In this document: one piece after another, positions 42,439-54,801 of the stretch
Numbering within the stretch: position 1 is the stretch's first letter
How the letters are laid out: each line of letters opens with the position of its first letter
NCBI GenBank assembly: GCA_027257055.1
Contig: JAPVLO010000019.1
Span: 19,092,501 to 19,156,500 of the forward strand
Origin: Cephalopachus bancanus
Taxonomy: Eukaryota; Chordata; Mammalia; Primates; Tarsiidae
Direction: 5' to 3'
Length of the DNA stretch: 64,000 bases
Program-made: the position numbers and the translations under genes
The notes under the pieces: generated by a model
Told to the model about the DNA's origin: nothing
The model's database searches: none
Seen by the model: only the letters and a program-made list of their open reading frames with translations

Positions 42439-42976
42439 GTAGCCGGCAGGACCTTCAAGCAGCCACCTGCTGTATCCAGAGGCCTCTGATAGACCCAAGG
42501 GTCTGAGATCACAGGGTCCCTAACCCTTCCTGGAGCTTTTTCCACCCCAGATCTAGAGAGTCTCCTTCTAGATTCCACATCCTTGTCCCCTCACTCAGAA
42601 GCCTCCGTTTCTCCAAGCACCCACATGCTTTCCCTCTCCCATCACCATTGGATATAATTTGGGAGTTCATCCCCTCCAAGTCTCACGTCGAAATGTGACG
42701 TCAGGGGTGGGGCCTAGAGTGGGAGGTGTTTGGGTCATGAGCCTGGAGCCTTCATGAATGGAGGTGATGAGTGAATTCTTGATCTCTTAGTCTCCAGGAG
42801 AGGAGATTCCGCCACCCCTCCAGGGTAGTTGTGGAAAAGAGCCTGGCACCTCTCTTCCTCTTTCCTGGTCTCTCTCACCAATGACAGCTGCTCCCCTTCC
42901 CCTTCCGCCATGAGTGGAAGCAGTCTGAGGCCTTCACCAAAAGCAGATGCATAAGTAGAACCATAAGCCAAAATAA

Positions 42977-43284
<308 letters not shown>

Positions 43285-43300
43285 TAAACCTCTTTTTCTT

Positions 43301-43493
43301 TTTCTTTTTTTTTTTGAGTTGGAGTCTCACTCTGTCGCCCAGACTGGAGTGCAGTGGCTGCTCCCGGACACCGCAGCCTCGACCTGCTGGGTTCTGGCGA
43401 TCCTTCCACCTCAGCCTTCCAAGTAGCCAGAATTATAGGCATGCGCTACCACACCCAGCTGATTTTTTGATTTATTGTAGAGATGAGGTCTCT
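43301..43493 (-). mobile_element. T-Alu, subfamily C, 5'-truncated, in the LTR
   Basis: Reverse right arm with GCAGTGGCTGCTCCCGGACA and GCCAGAATTATAGGCATGCG, stopping after GAGATGAGGTCT in the left arm. TSD ACCTCTTTTTCTTT on both sides (about 43287 and 43492). Confidence 0.93.
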
Positions 43494-43899
43494 ACCTCTT
43501 TTTCTTTATAAATTACTCAGCCTTAGGCATTCTTTCATAGCAACACAAAGGGAACACCATTTCTTAGAAGTCCTGGTTTCCCCAGAAAAAAAGAAGAGCG
43601 TTAATTTAATATATATATATATAGTAAGACTTATGCAGAATGAGAGAATCCATAAACGAATGAAAAGATAAGCCACAGACTGCGTGCGACAGAGAATGGA
43701 TTTAGTGTCAGAACATGTAAGAAATCCCTACATATCAATAAGAAAAAGACAAACAGCCCAGTGGGAATGTGGGCAAGGAACACAGACAGACAATTCACAG
43801 GAGAATCCCAAGTGTCAATAATCATGAAAGATGTTTAAACTCACTAATAATGTTGAAATACTAATTGAAACAAGGCAAAGTTCTATATTCACCATAGCA

Positions 43900-43903
43900 G
43901 AAA

Positions 43904-43926
<23 letters not shown>
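43900..43926. repeat. (TA)n microsatellite
   Basis: About 12 TA units ending at the T-run of the next Alu. A second short (TA)n lies at 43606-43622. Confidence 0.95.
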
Positions 43927-43942
<16 letters not shown>

Positions 43943-44222
43943 GAGTTGGAGTCTCACTTCGTCGCCTAGGCTAGAATGCAGTGGCACGCTCACGGCCACC
44001 CCAACGTCGATCTGCTGGACTCAGATGATCCTTCCGCCTCAGCCTTCTAAGTAGCCAGAACTACAGGCACATACTACCACGCCCAGCTAATTTTTGATGT
44101 ATTGTAGAGACGAGGTTTTGCCAAGTTGCCTGAGCTGGTCTGGAACCCATGGGCTCAGGCAATCCACTCGCCTCTGCCTCCCAAAGTGTTGGGATTACAG
44201 GTTGAGACACCGAGCCCAGCCA
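43927..44222 (-). mobile_element. T-Alu, subfamily B, in L1
   Basis: Reverse copy: GAGTTGGAGTCTCACTTCGT, AACGTCGATCTGCTGGACTC, TTTTTGATGTATTGTAGAGA, GGTTGAGACACCGAGCCCAG. Confidence 0.94.
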
Positions 44223-44275
44223 AGATAATTTTTTAAGTCTGATAACATCAAGTGATGACAGACTAACAGTACTCA

Positions 44276-44570
44276 GTCAAGCATACTGGTTCACTCCAGT
44301 CATCCCAGCACTTTGGGGGGCCAGGGTAGGAAGATCGCTTGAGACCAGGAGTTCAAGACCAGCCTGGGAAAAACTGTGAGAGATCCTGTCTCTACACAAT
44401 TTTTTTTTAATTAACAGTATGGTGGTGCATGTCGGTAGTCCCAGCTACCCAGGATGCTAAGGTGAAAGGATTGCTTGAGCTCAGGAGGTTTGGGTACAGT
44501 AAGCTATGAGTGCACCACTATACTCTAGCCTGGGGAACAGAGCAAGATGAGGCCCCATCTCAAAAAAAAA
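44276..44570 (+). mobile_element. AluJ, full length, in L1
   Basis: CAGTCAAGCATACTGGTTCA, GATCGCTTGAGACCAGGAGT, GGCCCCATCTCAAAAAAAAA. A diverged old copy. Confidence 0.9.
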
Positions 44571-44639
44571 GGACTCTCGTGCACCGTTTGATAGACAGTC
44601 ACTTAGAAGTACCATTTAGTTACTAATATAGAGGATGTT

Positions 44640-44931
44640 GGCTGGGCACGGAGGCTCAGCCTGTAATCCCAGCACTTTGGGGGCCAAGGCGAGAGGACTG
44701 ACTCAGCCCATGGGTTCGAGACCAGCCTGGGCAACTTGGCAAGACCTTGTTTCTACAATAAATCACAAAAACTAGCCAGACATGGCGACGCGCATCTATA
44801 GTTCCAGCTACTTGGAAGGCTGAGGCGGAAAGATCGCCTAAACCCCGCAGGTCAAGGCTGTGGTGGCCGTAAGGGTGCCACTGCACTCCAGTCTGGGCAA
44901 CAGAGTGAGACTCCCACTCAAAAAAAAAAAA
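44640..44931 (+). mobile_element. T-Alu, subfamily B, in L1
   Basis: GGCTGGGCACGGAGGCTCAG, CCCATGGGTTCGAGACCAGC, CAGTCTGGGCAACAGAGTGA then GACTCCCACTC and an A-run. TSD approximates GATGTT on each side. Confidence 0.92.
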
Positions 44932-45468
44932 GATGTTTTCCTCCACAACCCAGCAATTCAACTCCAGAAAGTTCTCTCACCTGTGGCATAAGGAGACCCA
45001 TGTCTCCTTATGCAAGTAAATATTCAGGTGCCCAAGAGTAACAATGAACAAAAATTGAAATGTCCATTAACAGAAGAATTGACCAATGAGCTTGGTATAG
45101 TCATACAAAAAGTATCACAGGGCAGTTCAGATGAATGAACCAGAATTACAAAAATCACATGGCTAAGACTCAATAGTATTGAAGGGGAGAAAAACAAGTT
45201 GCAGATTTATATAGTATAATACTCTCTCTGTACATTTTTAGATACGTAAAACTTTATATGCACATGTATATACATACATGTGTGTGTTGTATATATATAG
45301 TTTATGGGGGCACAAATGCAGCAAAAATGCAAAATTATGAGTAGGATAATAAACTTCAAATTCAGAAAAGTGATTAGGGGAAGAAGGTGAGATAATGGGA
45401 TTGGGAGAGGATACTCAGAGGTCTTCTACTGAATCCATAATATTTTATTTAAAAAGAAAAAAAGATCT

Positions 45469-45635
45469 GGCCAGACATGGTAGCTCACACCTGTAATCTC
45501 AGAACTTTGGGAGACTGAGGTGAGAGGACTGCTTGAGCCCAAGAGGTCAAGGCTGCAATGAACCCAGATCATACTACTGCACTCCATCCAGCCTGGGTGA
45601 CAGAGTGAGACCCTAACTTAAAAAAAAAAAAAAAA
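45469..45635 (+). mobile_element. Alu with central deletion
   Basis: CTGGCCAGACATGGTAGCTC, GAGGACTGCTTGAGCCCAAG, then directly AGGTCAAGGCTGCAATGAAC. The left arm start is fused to the right arm end, about 120 bases lost between. A long A-run follows. Confidence 0.88.
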
Positions 45636-45802
45636 GACCTGAAGCAGATATGGCAAAGGCTGCAGTCTGACAAAACCAAGTAGTAGATAAATGAATGTTT
45701 TAGCCTCCTCATTTTTTTTTTGTAGTCTTGAAATATTTAACTACAACAACCAAGTAAGAGGGCTAGTGCATAGGTGGCCATAGGAGAGTTGGTAAGAATA
45801 CT

Positions 45803-46096
45803 GTGGCTCAAGCCTATAATCTCAGCACTTTGGGAGGCCAAGGTGAAAGGATTGCCTGGGCCCACGGGTTCGAGAACAGACTGAGCAACTTGGTGAGACC
45901 TCATCTCTACAGCAAATCACAAAACTAGCCAGGCGTGGTAGCACATAGCTGTAGTCCAGCTGTTTTTTGGAAGGCTGAGACGGAAGGATTGCCTGAGCCC
46001 AGCAGGTCAACACTGGGGTGGCCATGAGCGTGCCACTGCACTCCAGCCTGGGCAACGGAGTGAGACTTTAACTCAAAAAAAAAGGAGAAAAAAAAA
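45803..46096 (+). mobile_element. T-Alu, subfamily A, 5'-truncated by about 12 bases
   Basis: TSD AAGAATACTGTG at 45794-45805 and AAGAATGCTGTG at 46097-46108. GTGGCTCAAGCCTATAATCT with GGGTTCGAGAACAGACTGAG are subfamily A marks. Confidence 0.93.
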
Positions 46097-46109
46097 AGAA
46101 TGCTGTGCT

Positions 46110-47225
46110 AAGGAGAAAAGGCTCTAGAACTAAGAGGCCACAGGCTGGGACAAGCCTGGATGTGACTCCCCAAAACCCTGCAGAGGGGAACACCTTCTCT
46201 ATAGCCTGACAGGATCTGGAGTGGGATCAAGGTGACTCTGGAGCCCCAGACTGACTGTGAACAGACTGGCAGGTGGCGAATGTGGTGCCCCTCAGTTCCC
46301 CCTTTACTCTCCTGTCTTCAGTTGGCCCTTGGGGATCCTTTTCCGGACTGGTCTCCATCCCCTCAAAATAGCTCCTGAGGCATATTTCCCCTTGATTGTC
46401 TCAGGGAGAAAAAAAACATAGGTTTCACTTACTAGACTGACAAAGATTAAGGTGTTTGATACAGCCCAACATAACAGGTATGAATTTGTTCTGCCACACT
46501 CTAGCGCAAGAAATGTCACATTATCATTTGTCTAAATCAAACTAAGATTGGTTACAAGCCCCCACTCTCTGCACTCAGCAAGAAATTCCATCTTAGTCAT
46601 GATTTGGAGGGTTGCTGTCTCACTTGAAGATCATACCAAAGTGCTGAGAGGATGATACTTTCCAAGTTCAGGCTAATATGGGCACGACTGAGATACCCAT
46701 CATCTCAGTGGCACGGTCCTTTCAAAGGGCTGACTCCTCTCCCTGCACACCCAACTTAGAAAGGGTTTCCAAGACCTCATGGCTTAGCACTCTTTCTCTG
46801 GGAATCCACAAGCCGCCCACGACACTATGTAAGTTGAACACAAGTCACTGAGACTCAAAGAGACCTGGTACCCCAAGCCCACCACTGCAGGAAGCCACCT
46901 CCAGGCTGAGTCACCCCCCGACATTAAATTCCAAAACAGTAAGAGACCGAGTATACCAGCCACTGTGTACACCTGTCCTGACATATGGTCAAACTTTGGG
47001 GAAAAGTGTGTGAACTGACAGAGCTTTAAGCCCAGAATCCAGGCAAGGAACACTCCATTAGCCTGTGCCCTGGCTTTCAAGTTTTCACTCTGCTTGACTT
47101 TGGATCAGGTTGACCTCTTTAGTCTGAGTAAACCCCAAGGTGGAGATACTAGATTTAATTGTATAAGAGGGAGGTGGGTATGACCACATTTCAACCCCAA
47201 GTTCAAAAACGTGACCAGGATTATG
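46110..47225. other. Unique sequence, nothing recognised
   Basis: More than a kilobase between Alus without recognisable repeats. No convincing exon. Confidence 0.45.
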
Positions 47226-47229
47226 AATG

Positions 47230-47328
47230 GACAGTGGCAGCATAAAGAGATTGTACTTTCTCCTTTTGATTTATCTGTGTTCTCAACTTTCTAAAAGGAA
47301 CATGTATTGCCTTTACGATAATAAAAAT
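47230..47328 (+). mobile_element. L1 LINE 3' end scrap
   Basis: GTACTTTCTCCTTTTGATTT, CAACTTTCTAAAAGGAACAT, GTATTGCCTTTACGATAATA plus A-rich end. This is the common old L1ME-like 3' terminus. Confidence 0.65.
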
Positions 47329-47462
47329 AGGCCGGGAGTGGTGGCTCACATCTGTAACCCCAGCACTTTAGGAGGCCTAGGCAGGAGGATCACTTGAGCC
47401 TAGGAGTTCAAGACCAGCCTGGCAATATAGTGGGATCCCATCTCTATAATCAATAAAAAATA
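47329..47462 (+). mobile_element. AluJ left monomer
   Basis: GGCCGGGAGTGGTGGCTCAC, GGAGGATCACTTGAGCCTAG, then CATCTCTATAATCAATAAAA. A T-Alu lies immediately downstream. Confidence 0.87.
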
Positions 47463-47465
47463 AAG

Positions 47466-47759
47466 ATCGGGTGCAGTGGCTCAGCCTATAATCCCAGTAC
47501 TTTGGGAGGCTGAGGCGAGAGAATTGCCTGAGCCCAGGGGTTCAAGACCAGCCTGGGCAACTTGGTGAGACAATAAATCACAAAAACTAGCCAGGCAGGG
47601 TGGCGTGCATCTGCAGTCCCAGCTACTTGGAAGACTGAAGCGGAAGGATCACCTAAGCCCAGCAGGTGGAAGCTGCAGTGGCCGTGAGTGTACCACTGCA
47701 CTCCAGCCTGGGTGACAAGAGTGAGACTCCAACTAAAAAATAATAATAATAATAATAAG
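47466..47759 (+). mobile_element. T-Alu, subfamily B, on an older Alu tail
   Basis: ATCGGGTGCAGTGGCTCAGC, CCCAGGGGTTCAAGACCAGC, GTGAGACAATAAATCACAAA with the CCTCATCTCTA part deleted; ends GACTCCAACT and an (AATA)n tail. Confidence 0.92.
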
Positions 47760-48065
47760 CTATCACCTTCTACATATTACAAATATTTTTTAAATAACTA
47801 TTCTTCTGGGCCCAAATTCAATGTCCTTTTCTCTACATGCTACTGCTACCCCACAGCTGAGTGTTTAAGCATTTTCTACTCTGAAACCCTGTAACAATCA
47901 GACATCTCCTGTGGTTCCTTCATGTGGACTATAATTGTGTATGTGCGTGATTTTGCTCTGCCATAAGACACCTCTTCCCTGCAGCCCCCAGGTTGCATGT
48001 TTGCCCACCCTTGAGATCACTACAGAGTTCAGTGCAGCCCCTGTACCATGCTAATATTTAGCACT

Positions 48066-48392
<327 letters not shown>

Positions 48393-48394
48393 AG

Positions 48395-48520
48395 GCACTT
48401 TTTCAATCATGTTTCTTGTGATTTTTACAACAAAACTGGATGATATCTATTATCTTCCTTATTTTGTGAATTAGGAAAGTCAAGCCCAGACAGTGACTAG
48501 CCATGAGCCTTGGGCAGAAG
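48395..48520 (-). mobile_element. MIR SINE fragment
   Basis: GATGATATCTATTATCTTCC, TTATTTTGTGAATTAGGAAA, GTCAAGCCCAGACAGTGACT. A diverged reverse MIR; the AluJ sits at its 3' side. Confidence 0.65.
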
Positions 48521-49104
48521 GTGAACAAGAGGCCAGGTCCTTCTGACTCCAGGTCCTCAGAGCAGGACCACAGACATCACTCAAGGTCATACCCCAGCAG
48601 GAGAGACTCTGGACCATCATCCTTAGGCGGGATTTCCCTTATACCTCACCCAAGTATGGATCATATTAGCTGTCATTTCAGGCAAAGAAGAGTTTGTCAG
48701 CGTGGGGACAGAAACTAGGCGTGTGTGGCTCAAAGCTGTGAGTGTCCTCTTCCTGTCTCTGCTGTGTCAGGCCCTGGACGGAGGCCTGTGTTTTCAAGGG
48801 AAATGAATGAATTCAGTTTGGGGGAGAGGGTAGAATTAGGGCTCTTCCCTAAACAACAGACTCGAACCCTGCCGTGGAAAACTCCAACTTCTCTCTTTCT
48901 GTTAAATATATTGGGTTAACTCAGTCTCAGTACTGTTGATACTTTGGACTGGATCATGTTTTGTTATAAGGGGCTGTACCGTGCATTGTAGAAAATTCAG
49001 CAGCACCTCTGGCCTACCAACGAATGCCAACAGTCTCCCCTCAGACATGACAACCAAAAATGTCTCCAGACATTGCCAAAAGTCTCCTGCAACTTCCCCA
49101 ATTT
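48521..49104. other. Unique sequence, nothing recognised
   Basis: No feature supported. The 71-codon and 64-codon open frames carry no recognisable protein text. Confidence 0.45.
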
Positions 49105-49119
49105 AAAAAATCACTGCTC

Positions 49120-49392
49120 CTGGAATCCCAGCACGTTGGGAGGTGGAGGCAAGAGGATTGTCTGAGCCCATAGGTTCAAGACCTGCCTGGGCAACTTGCC
49201 AAGACCTCGTCTCCACAATAATTCAAAAAATTAGCCAAGCGTGGTACACGTGCCTGTAGCTCCAGCTACTTGGAATGCTGAGGCAGAAGGATCGCCTGAG
49301 CCCAGCAGGTTGAGGCTGTGGTGGCCGTGAGCATGCCACTGCACTCCAGCCTGGGCCACAGAGTGAGACTCTGACTCAAAACAAAAAAACAA
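49120..49392 (+). mobile_element. T-Alu, 5'-truncated
   Basis: TSD AAAAAATCACTGCTC at 49105-49119 and AAAAAATCACTACTC at 49393-49407. It begins at Alu position about 28 (TGGAATCCCAGCACGTTGGG). Confidence 0.94.
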
Positions 49393-49475
49393 AAAAAATC
49401 ACTACTCTAGAATTATGAGGTATACTGTTTTCCCAAAACAGAGTCCTCCAAAAATAAAAATTAGAATTGTGTATT

Positions 49476-49764
49476 CTGGTCAGGCTTGGCAACTCAACCT
49501 GTAATCCTAGCACTTTGGGAGGCCAAGGCGAGTGGATTGCCTGAGCCCATGGGTTCGAGACCAGCCTGGGCAGCTTGGCGAGACCTCATCTCTACAATAA
49601 ATCAAAAATTAGCTGGGCGTGGTAGTGCGTGCCTGTAGTTCTGGTTACTTGGAAGGCTGAGATGGAAGGATCACCTGAGTGCAGCAGGTCGACGCTGGGG
49701 TGACCGTGAGCATGCCACTGCACTCCAGCGTGGACGATGGAGTGAGGTTCCAACTCAAAAAAAT
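49476..49764 (+). mobile_element. T-Alu, subfamily B, full length
   Basis: TSD AAAATTAGAATTGTGTATT at 49457-49475 and AAAATTAGAATGTTGTGTT at 49765-49783. Body: TGGTCAGGCTTGGCAACTCA to GAGGTTCCAACTC plus A-run. Confidence 0.95.
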
Positions 49765-49969
49765 AAAATTAGAATGTTGTGTTCCCAGACTTCTCACCCA
49801 ACATAATGCCAGGACATGTGTGGAAATATCAGACTGGACTCTTCAGAATCAGGTGCAGGGAGAGGGCAAAAAATATTTTCAAATGGGAACTTTGACATCA
49901 AGTCAAGACTGATTCCTGAACAATCACAGATACACACATTCTTAGTAGAGAATATTTAAGCAATAAAGA

Positions 49970-50250
49970 GGTCAGGTAAAGTGGCTCATGCCTATAATCC
50001 CAGCACTCTGGGAGGCTGCGACTACTTGAATTTAGGAGTTTGAGAACACCCTGGGCAATATAGCAAGACCTCATCTCTTCAAAAAATTAGCCAGGTATGA
50101 TGGCACATGCCTGTAATCCCAACTACTCAGGAGGCTGAGGTGGGAAGATCCTATGAGCCCAGGAGGTTGAAGCTACAATGAGCTATGATCATGCCACCAC
50201 ATTCCAGCTTAGGTGACAGAGTGAGACCCCCCAACTAAAAAAAAAAACTA
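49970..50250 (+). mobile_element. AluJ with left-arm deletion
   Basis: TSD AAGCAATAAAGAG / AAGCAATAAGGAG (about 49960 and 50265). GGGAGGCTGCGACTACTTGA shows a short deletion. Ends CCCCCAACTAAAA. Confidence 0.92.
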
Positions 50251-50281
50251 GGTAAAAATAAAAAGCAATAAGGAGTCATTC

Positions 50282-50450
50282 ATTCAAGCAGTCAATCAGC
50301 AAATATTCCTCTATTTGTTGATCGGTTATTATGAATTGGATGCTGTGGTAGATGTTGGAGACACAAAGACCAAGAAGATAAACAGAGTCTTTACCCTCAC
50401 ATGGCTTATCTCCTAGCAGGAAAACAGATATTTACATGATCAATGACAAT
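50282..50450 (-). mobile_element. L2 LINE 3' end
   Basis: CATTCATTCAAGCAGTCAAT, AATTGGATGCTGTGGTAGAT, GGAGACACAAAGACCAAGAA, GTCTTTACCCTCACATGGCT. Clear antisense L2 terminus. Confidence 0.9.
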
Positions 50451-50689
50451 AAAGTTAAGGGTTAGGTTGGAGAAGTACAGGGGCCCTGGATGAATTTTTC
50501 AGAGGGTGAACTCAGGGGTAGAAGAGGATCCTCTGTGTCATTTCAACCTACACAAACTGGGCCTGTCCAATGAGTTGCCCTTTTGCTGCTCTGGCAGCCT
50601 TCTCACCAGGCTCAGAAGTCCCCCTTCAGACTAGAAGCCTGGTTCTGACAGCTGTCACCTAGGCCCAGGTAGGCCCCAAGTCCTGAGGG

Positions 50690-51085
50690 GTTGTCGGGAT
50701 CCAGTTGACTTTGCTCCCAGTTGTAACTTTTGATTCCGTTTTGAGCTAGCTAAGGCCGTGGAGTAATCGAATTAGGCAAATATTATGGGGAAGAAAATGG
50801 GCCTGTAAGTAGCTTAAAGTGATGGAAATGACCTGAAGGTGGCCATGCAAATGGTCTGTATAATATCCTGTAATAACCCTGTCCAGGCAGCCCGAGGAGG
50901 CAGGCTTCCAATAATGAGGTGTCTGATTAGAATAATGTTCAGTGGGAGAATGTGTGAGTGTCCGCATAAATCAGGCCTGGAGAGCCTCCCCAATTAGCCG
51001 GAAAGGAGACAGGCAAGGTGGGTGCCAACTCTGCACCAAGAGGCTGTCTGTCCAGCTGCAGAGGTAGGAGAGGAAGACTAATCAT
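50690..51085. promoter_or_regulatory. Repeat-free island, best candidate developmental enhancer
   Basis: About 390 bases with no repeat text and dense homeodomain-like motifs: TAATCGAATTA (50764-50774), an exact octamer ATGCAAAT (50845-50852), CTGTAATAACC (50869), ATAATGAG (50911), TGATTAG (50924-50930), GCATAAATCA (50964) and CAATTAG (50991-50997). No coding evidence. The motif density and long Alu-free setting resemble deeply conserved enhancers; conservation itself could not be tested. Confidence 0.48.
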
Positions 51086-51599
51086 CCTTGTAACAATCCC
51101 TGATGTTTTATACACTTTACAGTTTACAAACCCTTTTCCTGTGTGATATTTCATCTGATCTTCACACAGTTGTTTCAAGGATTAAATAAGATAACTTCTC
51201 TTGGTAGATAATGTTCAGTTTGGGTGATGATTTCAGCTTCAGCAGCCAGCATGGTGCCTGGCACATAGTAGTTGTTCGATAAATGGAAGCAATTGATGAC
51301 CATGTGGAAAAGAGATGACAGTTCTCCAATCATATGCTTTTCTTCCCTGCTGACTCTAGAGATGTGAGGAAACTCCTATATACTCTCAGAGGACTTCTTC
51401 TCCCTTCCCCTATTCCTTAAACAATGAGGGAGAGATTAGCATTGTCCTCAGCAAAAAGCTGCTCAAGAAATATGCATTTCTTTCCTTATTGTCCCATTTC
51501 CCCTCCAGTCGACAAGAGCAGGACCCAGCTAGAATGCTTCCATGGGCCCCACCTGCCCCAGATATCTCATTTCATTCAGTAATTGGATATTGAGTGTTT

Positions 51600-51750
51600 T
51601 CATTGCACAATTCTTTCATTTATATATTCAAAAATAATTATTGAATGCCCAGTATGGACCAGGCTCGTGCTCATGGGGCACATGGAGAGAATGGAAGTGG
51701 CCAACAACCCTGGGAGCCCAGGCCTGGCAGATAGAGGTAATTCACATGTA
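51600..51750 (-). mobile_element. L2 LINE 3' end
   Basis: AATTCTTTCATTTATATATT, TATTGAATGCCCAGTATGGA, CCAGGCTCGTGCTCATGGGG, GAGAGAATGGAAGTGGCCAA. Antisense L2. Confidence 0.85.
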
Positions 51751-51797
51751 TAAATGTACTACCTACTTACGTGAAAGAATGAATCAGTGCTCTCTCT

Positions 51798-52204
51798 GGT
51801 CTTAGGCAACTCAGGCTGCCATAACAAAATACCGTAGACTGGGTGGCTTCAGTGCCAGACATTTGTTGTCTCCAGTTCTGAAAGCTACAAGTCCATGATC
51901 AAGGTTCCAGTCAATCCGGTTTCCTGTTAAGGCCTCTCTTGACTTGCAGATAGCTGTCTTCTCACTATGTCATACATGGCTTTTCCTCAATGTGTGTGCA
52001 CAGAGGGCGAGAGATCTCTGATGTCTCTTCTTCTTCTAATAAGGACACTAATCCTATCAGATTAGGGTCCCACCCTTATGACTTCATTTAACCTTAACTA
52101 TCTCCCTAAAGGCCCTATCTCTAAATACAGTCTCTTTGGGGGCTAAGACTGCAACATTTGAATTGGAGGCAGGGGACAGTGTCACAATTTAGTCCACAAC
52201 ACCT
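51798..52204 (-). mobile_element. MaLR LTR (MLT1-like)
   Basis: CAGGCTGCCATAACAAAATA, CCGTAGACTGGGTGGCTTCA, GTCTTCTCACTATGTCATAC, AATAAGGACACTAATCCTAT, CCCTTATGACTTCATTTAAC, CACAATTTAGTCCACAACAC. Antisense solo LTR. Confidence 0.94.
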
Positions 52205-52599
52205 CCATACTGTGAGGTTGCAGCAAACTCTGGGGCATAGGATAATAGAAACGCATAGTAAAATGCATGTCACATTCATTCATGCCCTGAACAGCTTCTG
52301 CAGGATATTGGATGCTGCATATCTTAGACACAGCTTCCTTCTGTACCAGAGTCCTGTAGCACCAGTTCCTGTAGGAGAAAGGTTGTTCGAATCCAGGAAG
52401 GTTATGATGCAGAAGCCTTCCCACCTGGTCCCTTCCCAGCATTAGGAGATAGGGCTGAGGAAATGTGTCCTCCAGGAACAGCAGGAAATTAACCCCCGAG
52501 CCTCTGGTTGACCAGCCACAGCCTCAGCCGAGAAGTGGGCCTGAGAGGAGAAAACATGAATAACCATAACTGGGGACCCATTTACAGAGGCAGAGCTAT

Positions 52600-52715
52600 C
52601 AAATTCCAGCTTTCAGAGCCAGAACAGACCCTACAGCTGAACCCATCCAAATCCCTCATTGCGCAGATGAGGAAACTGAGGAAGGGGATTTGCCCAAGCT
52701 ACACCTAGCCTCCCT
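52600..52715 (-). mobile_element. MIR-like SINE fragment
   Basis: GAACCCATCCAAATCCCTCA, TTGCGCAGATGAGGAAACTG, AGGAAGGGGATTTGCCCAAG. Reverse MIR-family core. Confidence 0.78.
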
Positions 52716-52784
52716 GCCATGGGATGCTAGCTTTCATGAGCCCATACTCCAAACTGCTTTCAGTCAGCCTTCAGGGTGGTGTTT

Positions 52785-52960
52785 CTCAATGTGCAGTCCA
52801 AGGTCCTCTGTGTCAGAAGCACCTATGAGCTGCCTGTCCTGAAAGCAGAGTCCTAAGTGCCACACAGAGAGTCTTTCATTCTGAGACAGACGCTAGGAAT
52901 CTGCATGTTGCATCTGCTCCCCAGGCAGACTTGGTGTACTTCAAAACTTGAGAATGATGC
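52785..52960. mobile_element. MER5-like hAT fossil
   Basis: GGTGTTTCTCAATGTGCAGT at one end and ACTTGAGAATGATGCC at the other. CAGAAGCACCTATGAGCTGC and GAATCTGCATGTTGCATCTG follow MER5 order. Confidence 0.7.
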
Positions 52961-53980
52961 CCCAAGGGGGTCTAGTCCCCTGTAGCAACTCAAGAAACCA
53001 CCAAGTGACACAGGGGTAGGGAGAAGACCCAGAGGCAGCATCTCATGGTGACAGGAGTAGGGAGAGGCCATCCTCCACCTGTAACCAGCACAGAGCAATG
53101 GCAGTCTCACCTGGAACACTGAGGGCGGAAGGGGCCCCGCCCATTCATCGAAGACAGCCATGTCCACCCTCATGATCAAGAGGGTGCCAGTACCACAACC
53201 ACGTTGCCCTTATATCAGAAGCAGAATTTGGTTCTGAGAATAGCAATAACCTGTCAAGCATCGAAATCCTGACTCGTAACTTGGAAACTTCGTGTACATA
53301 GAAGCATCCTGAGCATGTATATCCTGCCTCTCCCAGTCACTTAGAAATCACACCAAACAGCAACTGAGCTGTGCTGGGACTGCGAGGCTACCTAATGGCC
53401 ACAAGAGGAACTGTCTAACCTGACCCTCTTGGTGACTCAGTGACGATGCGTGATTCACCTCCCTTTTCTCTTGCTATCTGTTGCTACTTTTTTCAGTTGA
53501 CTTCATTGCAGATCATTTCATGCAATCACACTCATGTTTTTTAATCCTTTCCTCTTAAGTGACATCACCCAGGGCTTTCAAACTGAAAAGCCCGCAGGGG
53601 CCAAAAAGGAAATATTTTCATTAAATGAAGTAGGCCTGGTCTCGTAACCAACTTCAAGGCCAGCTGCTGTTCAACACCAGCCTGTTGTCACCTTGTAGAA
53701 GTTTAGTGCCACAGACCCACGTGGCTAGGGGCTGCTCAAAGCCAGAAATCTGAATATTTGTAAATAAAATGTTTATACCCTGGACGATTTTTTTCAAAAC
53801 ATTAAAATGCTATATGGTCCAGCATACGCCCAACAAAGCACGCCTGAGAGTCACCTGGCTGTAATATCTAGGAGAATTCCTCCCTTCTTGTCCCTGGTTT
53901 TCCTTTCTTCCGTCTCCCTCTGCACTTTCCATTGGCAAGCCCAAACCATTACAATGGTCACTACACAAGAGAGAAAGACC
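52961..53980. other. Repeat-free stretch
   Basis: About a kilobase with no Alu or L1 text. The AT-rich part 53460-53800 includes GAATATTTGTAAATAAAATG (a forkhead-like TGTAAATA). Possible conserved sequence; no exon recognised. Confidence 0.38.
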
Positions 53981-53988
53981 TAGGTAAT

Positions 53989-54275
<287 letters not shown>

Positions 54276-54801
54276 TCAACACTATCTCAAAAAAAAAGAT
54301 AAAGTGTTTTCAGAAGAAACCCATGAGTTTTTAAACAAAATCAAGTATTTCAAGAACTTGTGCCATCAGCCTCAGCCTGAATCCCTAGAGAGAGCCCAGA
54401 AGAAACATCGCGGATTCTCCCCACACACATTTCCACAGACCTCCTCCTCTTCTAAATTAACCTACTTCCCTGAAGCACCAGGATTCTAGATAAATAAAAA
54501 ATGAGCTCTTATTCAATGGGATTGTTTTCCTGTTTTGTTTAATTACTAGTATTGTAGTGGTATTGTTTCCTACCATTCCCAATGCAAATATGCACCATCT
54601 CTGCCTCATTGTGGATTAAGCAGGGTCTTATGAGCTAGCCCTCGAAAGCCAACCACTACCTACCAGAGAGAGAACATGAGTGCCAAGTTCCAAAGATCCA
54701 ACCCTGGCAGGTCAGCTCTGGGAAGCACAGTCTCTTACACACCGAGGGCTGCCTGGAAATGCTGTGTTTTAAGGGATACATATTGCTTTTCACACCACTT
54801 T

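Larger units (their letters stand above)
43655..45455 (+). mobile_element. Old L1 LINE (ORF2 3' end and 3' UTR) split by three Alus
   Basis: GATAAGCCACAGACTGCGTG, CATATCAATAAGAAAAAGAC with AAACAGCCCAGTGGG, GACAATTCACAGGAGAATCC, then AAGTCTGATAACATCAAGTG (44237), CAACCCAGCAATTCAACTCC (44946), GTCCATTAACAGAAGAATTG and AAACAAGTTGCAGATTTATA. Colinear with L1M ORF2 end and 3' UTR. Heavily mutated and non-coding. Confidence 0.92.

Noticed and set aside
43655..45455. Possible intact L1 reverse transcriptase
   Set aside because: Only the end of ORF2 and the 3' UTR remain, with frameshifts and three Alu insertions.
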